A stretch of DNA of 14,104 bases. Source: CAUZSN01 sp963582345 (GTDB lineage Bacteria > Planctomycetota > Planctomycetia > Planctomycetales > Planctomycetaceae). Positions 1-8,149 of the stretch are shown here, piece by piece. Numbering within the stretch: the first letter of the stretch is position 1; each line of letters starts with the position of its first letter. Made by a program: the position numbers and the translations under genes. Below the pieces are notes generated by a model. That model ran no database searches, was not told the origin of the DNA, and saw only the letters and a program-made list of their open reading frames with translations. The stretch is from contig CAUZSN010000077.1 in NCBI GenBank assembly GCA_963582345.1, positions 1 to 14,104 of the forward strand, read 5' to 3'.

Positions 1-474
1 ACGGTTCTTAGTAATCAGTTGGGCGTGTGACGCTTGGTTGTAGACAGCGGCGGGAAAATGTCCAACCAAAAAATGAACAATTGTCTTCACGTCGACAATA
101 CCAATCGGCACCTGACACTTATCCACGACTGGCACGCGACGGTAGCCACCTGCGTCCATCAATCGAATCGCGTCCAGTAATGAAGCGTCTGTTGTCAACG
201 TTTCGGGATTAGTCGTCATTAACTCGGCAAGCGGAGTCGTGGGATCGCCATCCCGTTCAACCACCTTCAGCCAATCACGCTCGGTAAAAATACCGATCAA
301 TTTGTTGCCGCGACAAACCAGCGTGCTGCCGCGACGATGACTCTGCATCGCCTCGGCAGCATCCGCAATACTGTCGGTCGGGTCAAGCGTGGGGAAGCCC
401 TGCAAGACCGGCTCAACGACCTTAGTGGACTTTAGGATATTAATTAAATCCATTGGTTCCAGTTTATCTGACAT
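1..474 (-). CDS. CBS-domain pair protein (3' end cut by window edge)
   Basis: 158 codons are visible and the frame is still open at the window edge, so the C-terminus is missing. The protein has two CBS domains, at about residues 20-75 and 83-140. CBS pairs usually bind adenine nucleotides and regulate a partner. The first domain has the nucleotide-binding type motif GIFTERD (61-67). The matching site in the second reads GIVDVKT and lacks the final Asp, so only one canonical site is evident. There is no signal peptide or membrane segment, so it is probably cytosolic. The start is ATG at 472-474 with GGGGA five bases upstream. An in-frame ATG at 490-492 would add six residues and has no better ribosome site. 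It lies 264 nt downstream of the PAS/AAA regulator on the same strand and has an inverted repeat in front of it. The partner is unknown. The domain call is firm; the role is not. Confidence 0.88.
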   Translation of the reverse strand, partial: MSDKLEPMDLINILKSTKVVEPVLQGFPTLDPTDSIADAAEAMQSHRRGSTLVCRGNKLIGIFTERDWLKVVERDGDPTTPLAELMTTNPETLTTDASLLDAIRLMDAGGYRRVPVVDKCQVPIGIVDVKTIVHFLVGHFPAAVYNQASHAQLITKNR

Positions 475-525
475 GGCAGTCCCCGATAACATACGCGTTT
501 GCCACATCTAGGCCAAGGGGTATTG

Positions 526-549
526 TTGCAATATCGCCTCGATATGCAA
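526..549. promoter_or_regulatory. Inverted repeat upstream of the CBS gene
   Basis: The arms TTGCAATATCG and CGATATGCAA surround a 3-base centre (CCT). They pair over 10 bp, with one extra A in the left arm. The repeat ends 52 nt before the CBS start codon, a usual place for an operator or promoter-overlapping site. A hairpin in the 5' leader is the alternative. No convincing -35/-10 pair could be fixed around it, so its role is inferred from position and symmetry only. Confidence 0.4.
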
Positions 550-696
550 AGTCCTGGAATATAGGGGAAACGGGCAGCTTTGCCTAAATTGCGAAATGAC
601 CGCCGAGCAACGAACCCGTCCTGTTTTGTTTCGAAATAGTGCTTCACACGCTTGCGATACGCAGTCGTACAAAACGATCGTAGCGCCACTTGTCTC

Positions 697-713
697 TGGC
701 GGACAAGCCGCCA
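697..713 (-). repeat. Short hairpin downstream of the PAS/AAA regulator
   Basis: TGGCGG and CCGCCA form a perfect 6-bp stem around a 5-base loop, 26 nt past the stop of the regulator gene. No U-run follows on the transcript strand, so it is not a standard intrinsic terminator. It could still stabilise a 3' end or be chance. Confidence 0.25.
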
Positions 714-738
714 ATGACATTCGGCGTGACTGGTTAAG

Positions 739-2139
739 TCAACTCTCCACTTCAGCATCTTCGATGTTCAATGCTTGTATGCGGCGATACAGCCGGTTGC
801 GGGTGATATCCAACAATTCGGCTGCTTTGCTTTTATTGTTTCGGCACTGTTGAAGTGCAAGTTGGATTTGCTCCTTCTCGACTTCGGCCAAATATGGTTC
901 GAGCGGCAGCGGCTTCGGCTTGATAATCGGCCCAACAGATCGAGCATCTAATCCGGTATGAAAACGGAATGGCAAATCCGGGACACGAATTAGGTGGTCG
1001 CTACAAGCTGCGCGGGATTCATCGATCACCGCTGCCAATTCATCCAAATTCGCGGGCCAGTTATATTGTTGAAACAGTTTCTGCACTTCATTGTCAAACC
1101 CGCCAACCTGTATTTCGGTATCCCGATTCAGTAGTTCCAGAAAATGCTGGGCCAGCAACAGAAAATCTTCCATACGGCAGCGCAGCGGAGGAATCTCGAT
1201 TTCCAACGGCGTCAACAAGTAAAACAGGTCCGAGCGAACGCGGTCGTCTTCAACCGACTGACGCAAGTCCTCGTTACTCGACGATATCAGCCGCAATCCA
1301 CGCGATGTTGCAGGTCCATCGGGCTGGAATGCATCGACTACTCGGGCCTGCAGATCCCGCGGCAGATACTGAACGTCCGCCAAATATAGCGTGCCCGGTT
1401 GAAGCGCCTCGATGGATGACGTTTCGGAGGCAGCCGTCTCCAAGGCACTGTCCAGTGACTCATTCAATTGCAACGCTGATAACTGTCGGCAATCGAACGG
1501 CACAAACGATCGGCTGCGAGTTTCGTTTTTGTAATGGATGACCCGAGCCACATGTTCCTTGCCAACTCCCCTTTCTCCGCGCAAAAACACAGCTGCATTC
1601 GATCGGCACGACAAGCTGATTTGATCCAGCACGCGCTTCATCGCGTCGCTTTGGCAGACTAAAGTCTTGACGCCGTATTTTTGTCGAAGCGAGATGCGTA
1701 GCGCGGCCAGTTCAGCATGCAGCCGCATTGCCGGCGATTCTTCCGCCACGGTTACCGGTTGTTCTATCGGCGAAATGATACCCAAAATGCTCTGCACGTG
1801 TTCTCCTTCTTCGTCCTTGAGTGGAAAGAAGTTGAGCAGACGAGCCTGCAGACTACCCCTGCGGTTTGGCACGAACGCCGGCACGCTCATGGAGTGTCCC
1901 TCAAAGACCTCGGGCGGCGGACACAGACCGGCTGTCATCGCTTGAACACTTTCAGGATCGTCGTCGCTAGAATAGACACAGATTTTCCCGACCACCTGCT
2001 CTGCCGACCAGCCTGTCAATTGTTCGCATCCGGAATTGAAGAACGCGACTTTCCGACTTGTCGTTAGCAAGAAGACTGGTGTCGAGACGGCATTCAGCAC
2101 AGTTTCCAATTTTGGTATTTGTCGCGGGCGTCTGCTCAT
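739..2139 (-). CDS. PAS-AAA-Fis regulator of sigma-54 activator ancestry, with degenerate ATPase
   Basis: The protein has 466 residues: a PAS-like sensory domain (about 10-125), an AAA domain of the NtrC type (about 158-395) and a Fis-type helix-turn-helix (about 420-457). Walker A is intact (GERGVGKE, 188-195). The region that normally holds the GAFTGA sigma-54 contact loop (212-247) has nothing like it. The Walker B site reads GTLYLADV (249-256) where GTLFLDEI is usual, so the catalytic Asp-Glu pair is absent. Of the two arginines in the usual FRxDLxxRL stretch, R302 remains and the second is L308. It probably binds DNA through the Fis domain and senses something through PAS, but is unlikely to open sigma-54 promoters by ATP hydrolysis. 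It could act as a repressor or sigma-70-type regulator, as TyrR does. It lies 215 nt downstream of nuoN on the same strand, so control of nuo or of the CBS gene is a guess from position. No clear ribosome site precedes the ATG. Confidence 0.88.
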   Translation of the reverse strand: MSRRPRQIPKLETVLNAVSTPVFLLTTSRKVAFFNSGCEQLTGWSAEQVVGKICVYSSDDDPESVQAMTAGLCPPPEVFEGHSMSVPAFVPNRRGSLQARLLNFFPLKDEEGEHVQSILGIISPIEQPVTVAEESPAMRLHAELAALRISLRQKYGVKTLVCQSDAMKRVLDQISLSCRSNAAVFLRGERGVGKEHVARVIHYKNETRSRSFVPFDCRQLSALQLNESLDSALETAASETSSIEALQPGTLYLADVQYLPRDLQARVVDAFQPDGPATSRGLRLISSSNEDLRQSVEDDRVRSDLFYLLTPLEIEIPPLRCRMEDFLLLAQHFLELLNRDTEIQVGGFDNEVQKLFQQYNWPANLDELAAVIDESRAACSDHLIRVPDLPFRFHTGLDARSVGPIIKPKPLPLEPYLAEVEKEQIQLALQQCRNNKSKAAELLDITRNRLYRRIQALNIEDAEVES

Positions 2140-2309
2140 TCTGCGTCAGTTCGGTGGGATGTTTAATCGAAGATTTAGTCCGTTTGTCGTACCCTGCCCG
2201 GTAAGTCTCTCAGAACGCGATTACTAATTCAAACCCCGATTTATGTGCTTGTATGCAACTCGTTCCACACGACAAATATTCGACTTGCACACCAAGACAG
2301 TTAACTTGT

Positions 2310-2326
2310 TTACGGCTTCGCCGCAA
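2310..2326 (-). terminator. Weak hairpin after nuoN
   Basis: TTACGGC-TTC-GCCGCAA can form a 7-bp stem with one G-T pair and a 3-base loop. It starts about 28 nt past the nuoN stop. There is no T-run after it on the minus strand, so Rho-independent termination is doubtful. It is the only stem seen between nuoN and the regulator. Confidence 0.22.
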
Positions 2327-2354
2327 CGTGTCTCCAGCATGTCAAAAATGCAGA

Positions 2355-3980
2355 CTATTTCCAAAGATCAAGCACCGAACTTGGCGATGCCGCAATGCCC
2401 GCCGTCAGCAGTGCGGCAACGACCGCCACCGCCAAGGCCACTCGACCACCCGCCGGCTGTGGACGGGCAATTGGATCATCCAGAACCATCGCCTTGATCA
2501 ATCGCAAAGCGACTGTAGCTGTCAGCACCAGATTCAACACGGCCAGAAGCGCCAGTACAACAAATCCCAGATGGGGGACAACAACCTTAGTGATTGACGA
2601 CTTGGCGTACACGTTCAAGCACGACAGCAGAACAAATAAGTGACTCCAAAAACCAGGCAAAGGAGGGACTCCTGAGAGACTTAGTAGAAACAGGACTGCA
2701 CACCCCGTCGCTACCGGTTCGGATCGCTTCAGACCGGCTAAACCCTCGACGAATTCGACTTCGCGGTCTCGTCGTGCCAAGTACACCAGCACCGCGACAA
2801 GTCCGGTCACTGCCAAACTGTAGGTCGATAGAAAGAACATCGCCGCTTGTTCGCCACCAGGTAACTTCCAACCAAACTGTACTTTTGGTTGGAGACGCTC
2901 CAAGTTCGAGAAAGCGACTGCCAGCCCAATCAGCAAAAATCCTGTCTGTGAAATCGTGAGATACGCCAGCAATCTACGAACTCGCGATTCCAACAATGCC
3001 ATGACGGAGCCGAAGATCATCGTCGTGCCAGCGAGAATCAGCGCTAGTAACTGGACCGTTTCTGAAAATCCAGCTGTTGTGTTGGCCAGCACACGAGCCA
3101 GTGCGAAGAATCCCGCCCCTTTGAACAGCACCCCCAATAGACCGCAATGCCATGCTGACGTTTCCTCGTAAACATCCAATGTGCCGAATTGAAATGGCAC
3201 CAACGAGATCTTGAAGCCGAATCCAGCGAAGACCAGAACCAGCGACACAAACCCTAACCGAGACCCCGCGTCGATCGGCAATATAAGCTCGGATGGTTGA
3301 TAGCTTGCGACCAACACATTTCGAATGCCAGTCAGATTTGTCGTACCCGCTAAACCATAGAGAAAGCAGAAGCCGTACAGAATGACGGCTGACGCGAGAA
3401 CGTTGAGCATAAAAAAGTTGGTCGCGGACTGGTCGTATACGTTCCAACCATCAGTCACAGAATTCACTTGACAGACAGTTCCGGCCTGCGATGACAGTTG
3501 ATTCTGCTCCATAAGGTGACCTTCAATTTCACGGCGGCTTGATGCTAGGAGAAGCAGCGCCGACATCGAAAGGCCGACCAGTTCCACAGCAAGGTAAACG
3601 ACGATCAGATCGTTTGCGATCGCAACCAGCATCATTCCTACTAGGATGAGCAACAACAAAGCAAAACGTTCGGATGTCGTGTTGCTCTGGCCGTTTTCAC
3701 CAAAAGACATCAGTACAAATGCCAACCCGAGTACCAGACACATCCATTGAAAGCTAATCGCCAATCGATCCTGAATTATTGGCAATTGCATCGCCGCCTG
3801 ATGCGGCATCAGTTCCACCCACTCGGTAGACGCCAGGAATGCACCAGAAATGAGTATTGCAATCAGACAGGTTGGTCCCCAAATCGCTTTGCTGTCGAAG
3901 AATCTACCCAGAACGAGTATCAGGAAAACCGCAGCCATCAGAGTGGCATGTGGCAACAGGATGGTAGATTCTTCTAGCAT
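2355..3980 (-). CDS. nuoN: NADH-quinone oxidoreductase subunit N-like (complex I membrane arm)
   Basis: This is an antiporter-type proton-pumping subunit of complex I, integral to the membrane and about 541 residues long with many hydrophobic helices. Recognisable NuoN stretches are LAVELVGLSM, FKISLVPFQF and GVPPLPGFWSHLFVL. By eye against remembered E. coli NuoN, the TM5 Glu (E133) and lysines K257 and K287 (equivalent to K217 and K247) are kept. The TM12 lysine (E. coli K395) is His447, and the loop His of SHLGY is Gln (SQTGF, Q345). The usual TPDVYEGAPTPV loop is eroded to TLDVYEETSAWH. A polar insertion of roughly 25 residues lies near 147-187. I chose the ATG at 3978-3980, 34 nt after nuoM. 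An earlier in-frame ATG at 4058 would add 26 Cys/Arg-rich residues overlapping nuoM, ahead of a normal NuoN N-terminus. It is the last gene of the nuoKLMN block. Confidence 0.9.
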   Translation of the reverse strand: MLEESTILLPHATLMAAVFLILVLGRFFDSKAIWGPTCLIAILISGAFLASTEWVELMPHQAAMQLPIIQDRLAISFQWMCLVLGLAFVLMSFGENGQSNTTSERFALLLLILVGMMLVAIANDLIVVYLAVELVGLSMSALLLLASSRREIEGHLMEQNQLSSQAGTVCQVNSVTDGWNVYDQSATNFFMLNVLASAVILYGFCFLYGLAGTTNLTGIRNVLVASYQPSELILPIDAGSRLGFVSLVLVFAGFGFKISLVPFQFGTLDVYEETSAWHCGLLGVLFKGAGFFALARVLANTTAGFSETVQLLALILAGTTMIFGSVMALLESRVRRLLAYLTISQTGFLLIGLAVAFSNLERLQPKVQFGWKLPGGEQAAMFFLSTYSLAVTGLVAVLVYLARRDREVEFVEGLAGLKRSEPVATGCAVLFLLSLSGVPPLPGFWSHLFVLLSCLNVYAKSSITKVVVPHLGFVVLALLAVLNLVLTATVALRLIKAMVLDDPIARPQPAGGRVALAVAVVAALLTAGIAASPSSVLDLWK

Positions 3981-4014
3981 GGCAGATTTTTCGTTGGCAT
4001 GTGTTTCACAGACT

Positions 4015-5763
4015 TTACAACGACACCTGGTTGTAAACCCTAAGGACGTTCGACACACTCGGCCCTAGTCTGTCCAGAATGAATTGAGGATAGACGCCAA
4101 TCCAAACAATGAGAATTGTCAACGGAACCAGTACTGCTAACTGACACAGCGTTGGATCGGCTACTGGTACCTGGATATTTGGCGGGTTCAGCGACGCTGA
4201 AGGGTCGGGTTTAGCCGAACGGGTACTACTTGCGCGAAAATATTTCCTCGGTGAGCGGAATGCGTTCGATCCAAATTCTGCGGTTTGGCCACTGAAAATT
4301 TGATACAGCATGCCCAGGAAGGCCCAGACGAGAAGCAATGCTGCAAGCAGCCCCCAAATAGCCAGCCTCGAATCGGCACGGAAAATACCCAAGAAAATCA
4401 ATAATTCACTAACAAACCCGTTTAGTCCTGGAACACCCACCAGCGAGAAGACGATGAACATCAAGAACAAGCTGGTCAGCGGAGTAATCGTGATCGACAC
4501 CTGATCCGCATCACGAGATTTTATTCCTTTACGCTGAAATATTATGTCGAGCAAACAAAACAAAGCCGCCACTGACAGGCCGTGGTTGATCAGTTGCAAC
4601 AAGCCACCCGTCACGCCGACTGAATTCAGACTGAACAGCGCAAGCAAGCAGAAACCCATATGGCTAACACATGTGTAGGACACCAGGTTTATCGGATCAT
4701 CCTGCACCAGCGCCAGGAGCGCTGAATAGACGATACCAATGACGATAACTGTTGATACAAAACCACAAGCACTCAAACAGACCTGCGGGAAGACGGGAAT
4801 CACCAACCGAACACATGTGTAGCATCCCAGTTTCAGTACTACGCCAGCCAACAAAATTCTGACCGCTATCGGCGATTCTCTATTGGCAGATGGAAACCAT
4901 GAATGGAACGGCGGCAAAGGCACCTTGATGGCAATCCCGGCCAGCAGCGTCAGAAAAATCCAACTTCTGGCGCTGTCCCAATAACCGTGCGCCAGTTCCC
5001 GGTCGTCCGCCAATTTCGGAATCCCACGAAGAATCTCCGGAATCGAAGTTGTCAGTTGTTGTAACGGAGCCGATGGACCTGCTCGTATCCAAGAATTTGC
5101 TACGACCATCGCTAACAAACCGAACAGGATTAGCAGGCTGCCGGTCAGATTATAAATTACGAAGCTCTTCACGATCGAACGCCGACAATATCCGCCCCAT
5201 AGACCAATCAAGAACAATAGTGGCACCAGCGTGAACTCTAGGAAGACATAAAATAGCACAACGTCCAGCGCAGAGAAGACACCGATCAGCCCAGATTGAA
5301 TCACCAAAATAAGAGAGTAAAACGCCGCCGGTCGCTGCAAATCGGTTTTCCAACTAGCCAGTACCGCAGCATATGTCAGTAGGGCCGTCAGCGCGACCAA
5401 CCACAGGCTAATGCCATCGACGCCTAATGCTATGCGCACACGCAGACCAGCGATTTCTTCTTCCGGCCCGCCGTTAGTGGTACTTGCAGCCGTCCTCGAA
5501 CCCAACCAGAATAAGTTCTCGCTAACCATTTGGAACAGCTCGGGGTGGCCCAACGAGGACCGCTTGTCGGGATCGTAATGGATGACCATCAGCGCTGCTA
5601 ACGCCAGAGTTAGCACGACGTTCGTCAGTGCTGTGCGCCGGATTGACTCGGTCCGAAACCCCGAAACGGCCACGACTAGGCATGCTCCAACCAACGGGAC
5701 CATGACCATCAAAAAGACGACGTTGTCAATCAGTGTCGTCCAGAACCGCTCGACGTGTTCCAT
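4015..5763 (-). CDS. nuoM: NADH-quinone oxidoreductase subunit M-like (complex I membrane arm)
   Basis: This is a polytopic membrane subunit of about 582 residues, the central antiporter-like unit of complex I. It keeps the expected charged residues (numbered from the chosen start): E176 in FLEFTLVP, K280 in IKVPLPPF, K311 in LAGVVLK, H368 in SHMGF, H394 in NHGLS and E453 in NGFVSELL. It is therefore the most canonical pump unit of this block. Oddities are LPDAH replaced by FPSAN, TDIKR replaced by DDPIN, an extended loop near 224-265 and a polar C-terminal insertion near 493-533. The start chosen is ATG at 5761-5763. It follows the nuoL stop by 5 nt and has GGGAG eight bases upstream. The ATG at 5784 would overlap nuoL by 16 nt and has no better site. 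The tight spacing implies translational coupling with nuoL. Confidence 0.95.
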   Translation of the reverse strand: MEHVERFWTTLIDNVVFLMVMVPLVGACLVVAVSGFRTESIRRTALTNVVLTLALAALMVIHYDPDKRSSLGHPELFQMVSENLFWLGSRTAASTTNGGPEEEIAGLRVRIALGVDGISLWLVALTALLTYAAVLASWKTDLQRPAAFYSLILVIQSGLIGVFSALDVVLFYVFLEFTLVPLLFLIGLWGGYCRRSIVKSFVIYNLTGSLLILFGLLAMVVANSWIRAGPSAPLQQLTTSIPEILRGIPKLADDRELAHGYWDSARSWIFLTLLAGIAIKVPLPPFHSWFPSANRESPIAVRILLAGVVLKLGCYTCVRLVIPVFPQVCLSACGFVSTVIVIGIVYSALLALVQDDPINLVSYTCVSHMGFCLLALFSLNSVGVTGGLLQLINHGLSVAALFCLLDIIFQRKGIKSRDADQVSITITPLTSLFLMFIVFSLVGVPGLNGFVSELLIFLGIFRADSRLAIWGLLAALLLVWAFLGMLYQIFSGQTAEFGSNAFRSPRKYFRASSTRSAKPDPSASLNPPNIQVPVADPTLCQLAVLVPLTILIVWIGVYPQFILDRLGPSVSNVLRVYNQVSL

Positions 5764-5768
5764 CCGCT

Positions 5769-7844
5769 TCACTCCCTGAGCCACAACAGGACAAACAACA
5801 GGACGCCAATGGCCAACATCATTGACAATGCGTAATATTGCACCCCTGTATTCTGTAGCGGTTCAGCCGCTCTGCCACACCAGATCACAATGCGACGCAA
5901 CGTCCACGGGAAAAGCCGCTCGATCAGATTTCGATCGGCAAGCCGACATAATCGAGCGACAATTTGAAGTGGCCGGTCAACAAACAACAAAAAGCAATGC
6001 TCCAAATAAAACTGATTTTCGCTGAGCCGTACGAAAGGTCCCAGCGCCTGCCGAGTCCGTTGAGGCCAGTTGGACGGACGCACGTACATGATCCACGCAA
6101 CGACGATTCCGACTAGCGCGACCGGGAAACCCATACCGGCAATAAACAGGCTAACTCCGCCGCTTTCCGACGCCATTGAGCTGTTGAATATGGACGGTGA
6201 TGTCCGCTCCAAAAAGGTCGATAGCAGGTACGGCGGTCCTCCAAATGCGGGACCGATCGCAACCACAGCCACAGCAAGTATCCACTGCGATGCGTGAGTG
6301 GATCGAGACGACTGCGACGAAACGATTTTCCAGTCGCGATCGACACCATGAAAAGTCATACAAAACGCCCGAAAGATCGCCAGCGATGTGAACGCCATGC
6401 TGAATATGGCCAACCACATTAGTCCGTAGTAGACGGTTGAAGGCTTGTAGCCCAGCAACAACGTTGACTCTTCGTTCCCTCTCCCAAGTGATGCTAGGGA
6501 TAAAGGCTGGCCCGATTGCTCATGTGTAAAAAGATCATTCGATAAGTCATCGTGGCAGCTTACGATCAACGGCTGCTCGGCTGCCTGCGACACGGCGCGC
6601 AAAATCGCACTTTGCCCCCACAACCCCGACCCCATAACAACCGCTCCGATCAAGAACGTCCAGTACGTCATCGGCAAGACATGCCGCAAACCTCCCAGAC
6701 GACGCAGGTCGCAGTTTCCGTTCGTTGCGCAAGCCACGTTTTCCACTGCTAAAAACAAAAGAGCCTTGGAAAACGCGTGACAGATGAGCAGAAAGATTGC
6801 CGCCGAACGACCTGCGTCCGAATTAGTTCCCAACCCCAAAAGCGCCAGCCCAAGAATTGCCGATGTGGAAAAACTCAGCACGCGACGTAAATCGGCCAAT
6901 GCCACGGCAATGGCCGAAGCAAGCAGGGCGGTGAACCCACCAACAAACGCGACTAACAGCAATGTCTCGCGAGCCGCAGCAAATAATGGAGAACAACGAG
7001 CAATCACGTAAATTCCCGCCATCATCAACGTTGTCGACTGCAAGACCGCATTAACGGGCGACGGCGCCTCATGCATGTCCTTCAACCACACGTAAAGTGG
7101 AAATTGTGCACACCGTCCCACGGCACCCGCAAATAGACAGACACAAATGCCGGAAATCACAACCGGATTGATTGAGGCAATTTCTGCGATTTTGGACTGC
7201 ACAAATACTTCTTCGATGTCAAATGTCCCAAAGTGCAACCAAATCAGGAACAGTGCGATGAACATTCCCGCGTCCGCGATGCGATTAACGAAAAATACGC
7301 TTTGCGCCGCGGCAATCGCTCGCGGCTTCTTGAATCGAAAAGCTGTCAAGAGCGAGGCAATCACAACAAGCAGCTGCCAGAACAGAAATAACTGCACGAA
7401 ATCTGTCGATAGCAATAGCGATATCGTGGCAAACAACAGCAGTGAAAGTTTCGCAAAAAAACGACAGCGATCTTGTTCGTCCTGCAATGACTTTGAAGCA
7501 TAAACAGCCACCAAAGCGACGATGAACGTAGTGGTTAATAGCAATACGGTAGACAACCCATCGCTTCGTAGCCCAAATGTCACCAACAGTGAAATATCGC
7601 CCGGCACGTCAACCCAGCGAAACATTTTCAAATCGATTGAATTCAGTCGGCCCCATTGAGGATTAGAAATTTTTACCGTCAATGCCAGGGACGATACAAA
7701 TGATAGTCCGCTGGCGATCACCAACGGACAATGGGACCGCCAACCGCGAAAAAACCAGGATCCAACGACGGTTACGAAAAAAGCAATCAGAGGACAAAGG
7801 ACAGTCGCGATTAGTAGAAACTTCGCGTCGGTTAGAAAGTGCAT
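5769..7844 (-). CDS. nuoL: NADH-quinone oxidoreductase subunit L-like, lacking key proton-path residues
   Basis: 691 residues, against 613 in E. coli NuoL. The antiporter core is followed by a C-terminal segment that should carry the lateral helix and a last membrane helix. Family stretches include RFFAKLSLL, GAVGRCAQFPLYVWL, HAFSKALLFLA and DLRRLGGLRHVLP. Compared by eye with remembered E. coli NuoL, Glu144 is Gln157, Lys229 is Arg244, His254 is Gln269, and the SKDE of GFFSKDEIL (Lys399) is GQSA, with Gln411. Lys342 (here K360) and His338 (H356) are kept. A polar insertion lies at about 420-470. The frame is unbroken and the fold signature complete, so this is a divergent subunit and not a pseudogene. 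It follows nuoK by 35 nt and abuts nuoM. A paralogue serving a second complex I is the main alternative to its being the sole NuoL. Confidence 0.93.
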   Translation of the reverse strand: MHFLTDAKFLLIATVLCPLIAFFVTVVGSWFFRGWRSHCPLVIASGLSFVSSLALTVKISNPQWGRLNSIDLKMFRWVDVPGDISLLVTFGLRSDGLSTVLLLTTTFIVALVAVYASKSLQDEQDRCRFFAKLSLLLFATISLLLSTDFVQLFLFWQLLVVIASLLTAFRFKKPRAIAAAQSVFFVNRIADAGMFIALFLIWLHFGTFDIEEVFVQSKIAEIASINPVVISGICVCLFAGAVGRCAQFPLYVWLKDMHEAPSPVNAVLQSTTLMMAGIYVIARCSPLFAAARETLLLVAFVGGFTALLASAIAVALADLRRVLSFSTSAILGLALLGLGTNSDAGRSAAIFLLICHAFSKALLFLAVENVACATNGNCDLRRLGGLRHVLPMTYWTFLIGAVVMGSGLWGQSAILRAVSQAAEQPLIVSCHDDLSNDLFTHEQSGQPLSLASLGRGNEESTLLLGYKPSTVYYGLMWLAIFSMAFTSLAIFRAFCMTFHGVDRDWKIVSSQSSRSTHASQWILAVAVVAIGPAFGGPPYLLSTFLERTSPSIFNSSMASESGGVSLFIAGMGFPVALVGIVVAWIMYVRPSNWPQRTRQALGPFVRLSENQFYLEHCFLLFVDRPLQIVARLCRLADRNLIERLFPWTLRRIVIWCGRAAEPLQNTGVQYYALSMMLAIGVLLFVLLWLRE

Positions 7845-7879
7845 GGCCTAATGATACCGCTCATCCGTGTCACGCGACG

Positions 7880-8149
7880 TTAGGATCGTTGGACCAGTAT
7901 TAGGATGATTGCGCTTTGTACAGCGGTGACCGCCAAAGCGAACAAGGAAAACACCTGGCCCGACCAGGTTGCATGAATTGTACTGAATCCGATCAGTGTC
8001 AATGCCGCACCTTGCAGCATCAGACCGACGGAAAGCATCGTGATAATCGCGTTTCGGCGACACAGGAATCCAATGGTCCCCAACACGAATAAGAGTGCTG
8101 CGACAACCAGGTAGGCAAACAATAGTTGATCAGACGGCGCGGTTTTCAT
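7880..8149 (-). CDS. nuoK: NADH-quinone oxidoreductase subunit K-like, lacking both membrane glutamates
   Basis: 89 residues with three hydrophobic helices, slightly shorter than the usual 100. It aligns without gaps to remembered E. coli NuoK over RRN(31-33) through GQV(64-66) and beyond. The two conserved membrane glutamates that link the quinone site to the antiporters are missing: E36 corresponds to Gly42 and E72 to Gln78. NuoK glutamate mutants in E. coli are known to impair energy coupling. The gene heads the nuoKLMN block. In standard operons nuoJ sits immediately upstream, but nothing resembling it is seen here. The start is ATG at 8147-8149; no strong ribosome site precedes it. The identity rests on short but position-matched motifs and on gene order. 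Confidence 0.88.
   Translation of the reverse strand: MKTAPSDQLLFAYLVVAALLFVLGTIGFLCRRNAIITMLSVGLMLQGAALTLIGFSTIHATWSGQVFSLFALAVTAVQSAIILILVQRS

Noticed and set aside
475..738. Sigma-54 (-24/-12) promoter for the CBS gene
   Set aside because: GG and GC pairs occur near 525-540, but the spacing between them is 7 bases, not the required 10.
444..758. 104-residue minus-strand frame over the CBS upstream region
   Set aside because: It is Arg/Cys/Trp-rich with no family pattern and overlaps the CBS start in another frame. It looks like chance.
3981..4058. 26-residue N-terminal extension of NuoN
   Set aside because: It overlaps nuoM, is rich in Cys and Arg, and would put a polar leader before the first membrane helix. 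The ATG at 3980 gives the family's usual N-terminus.
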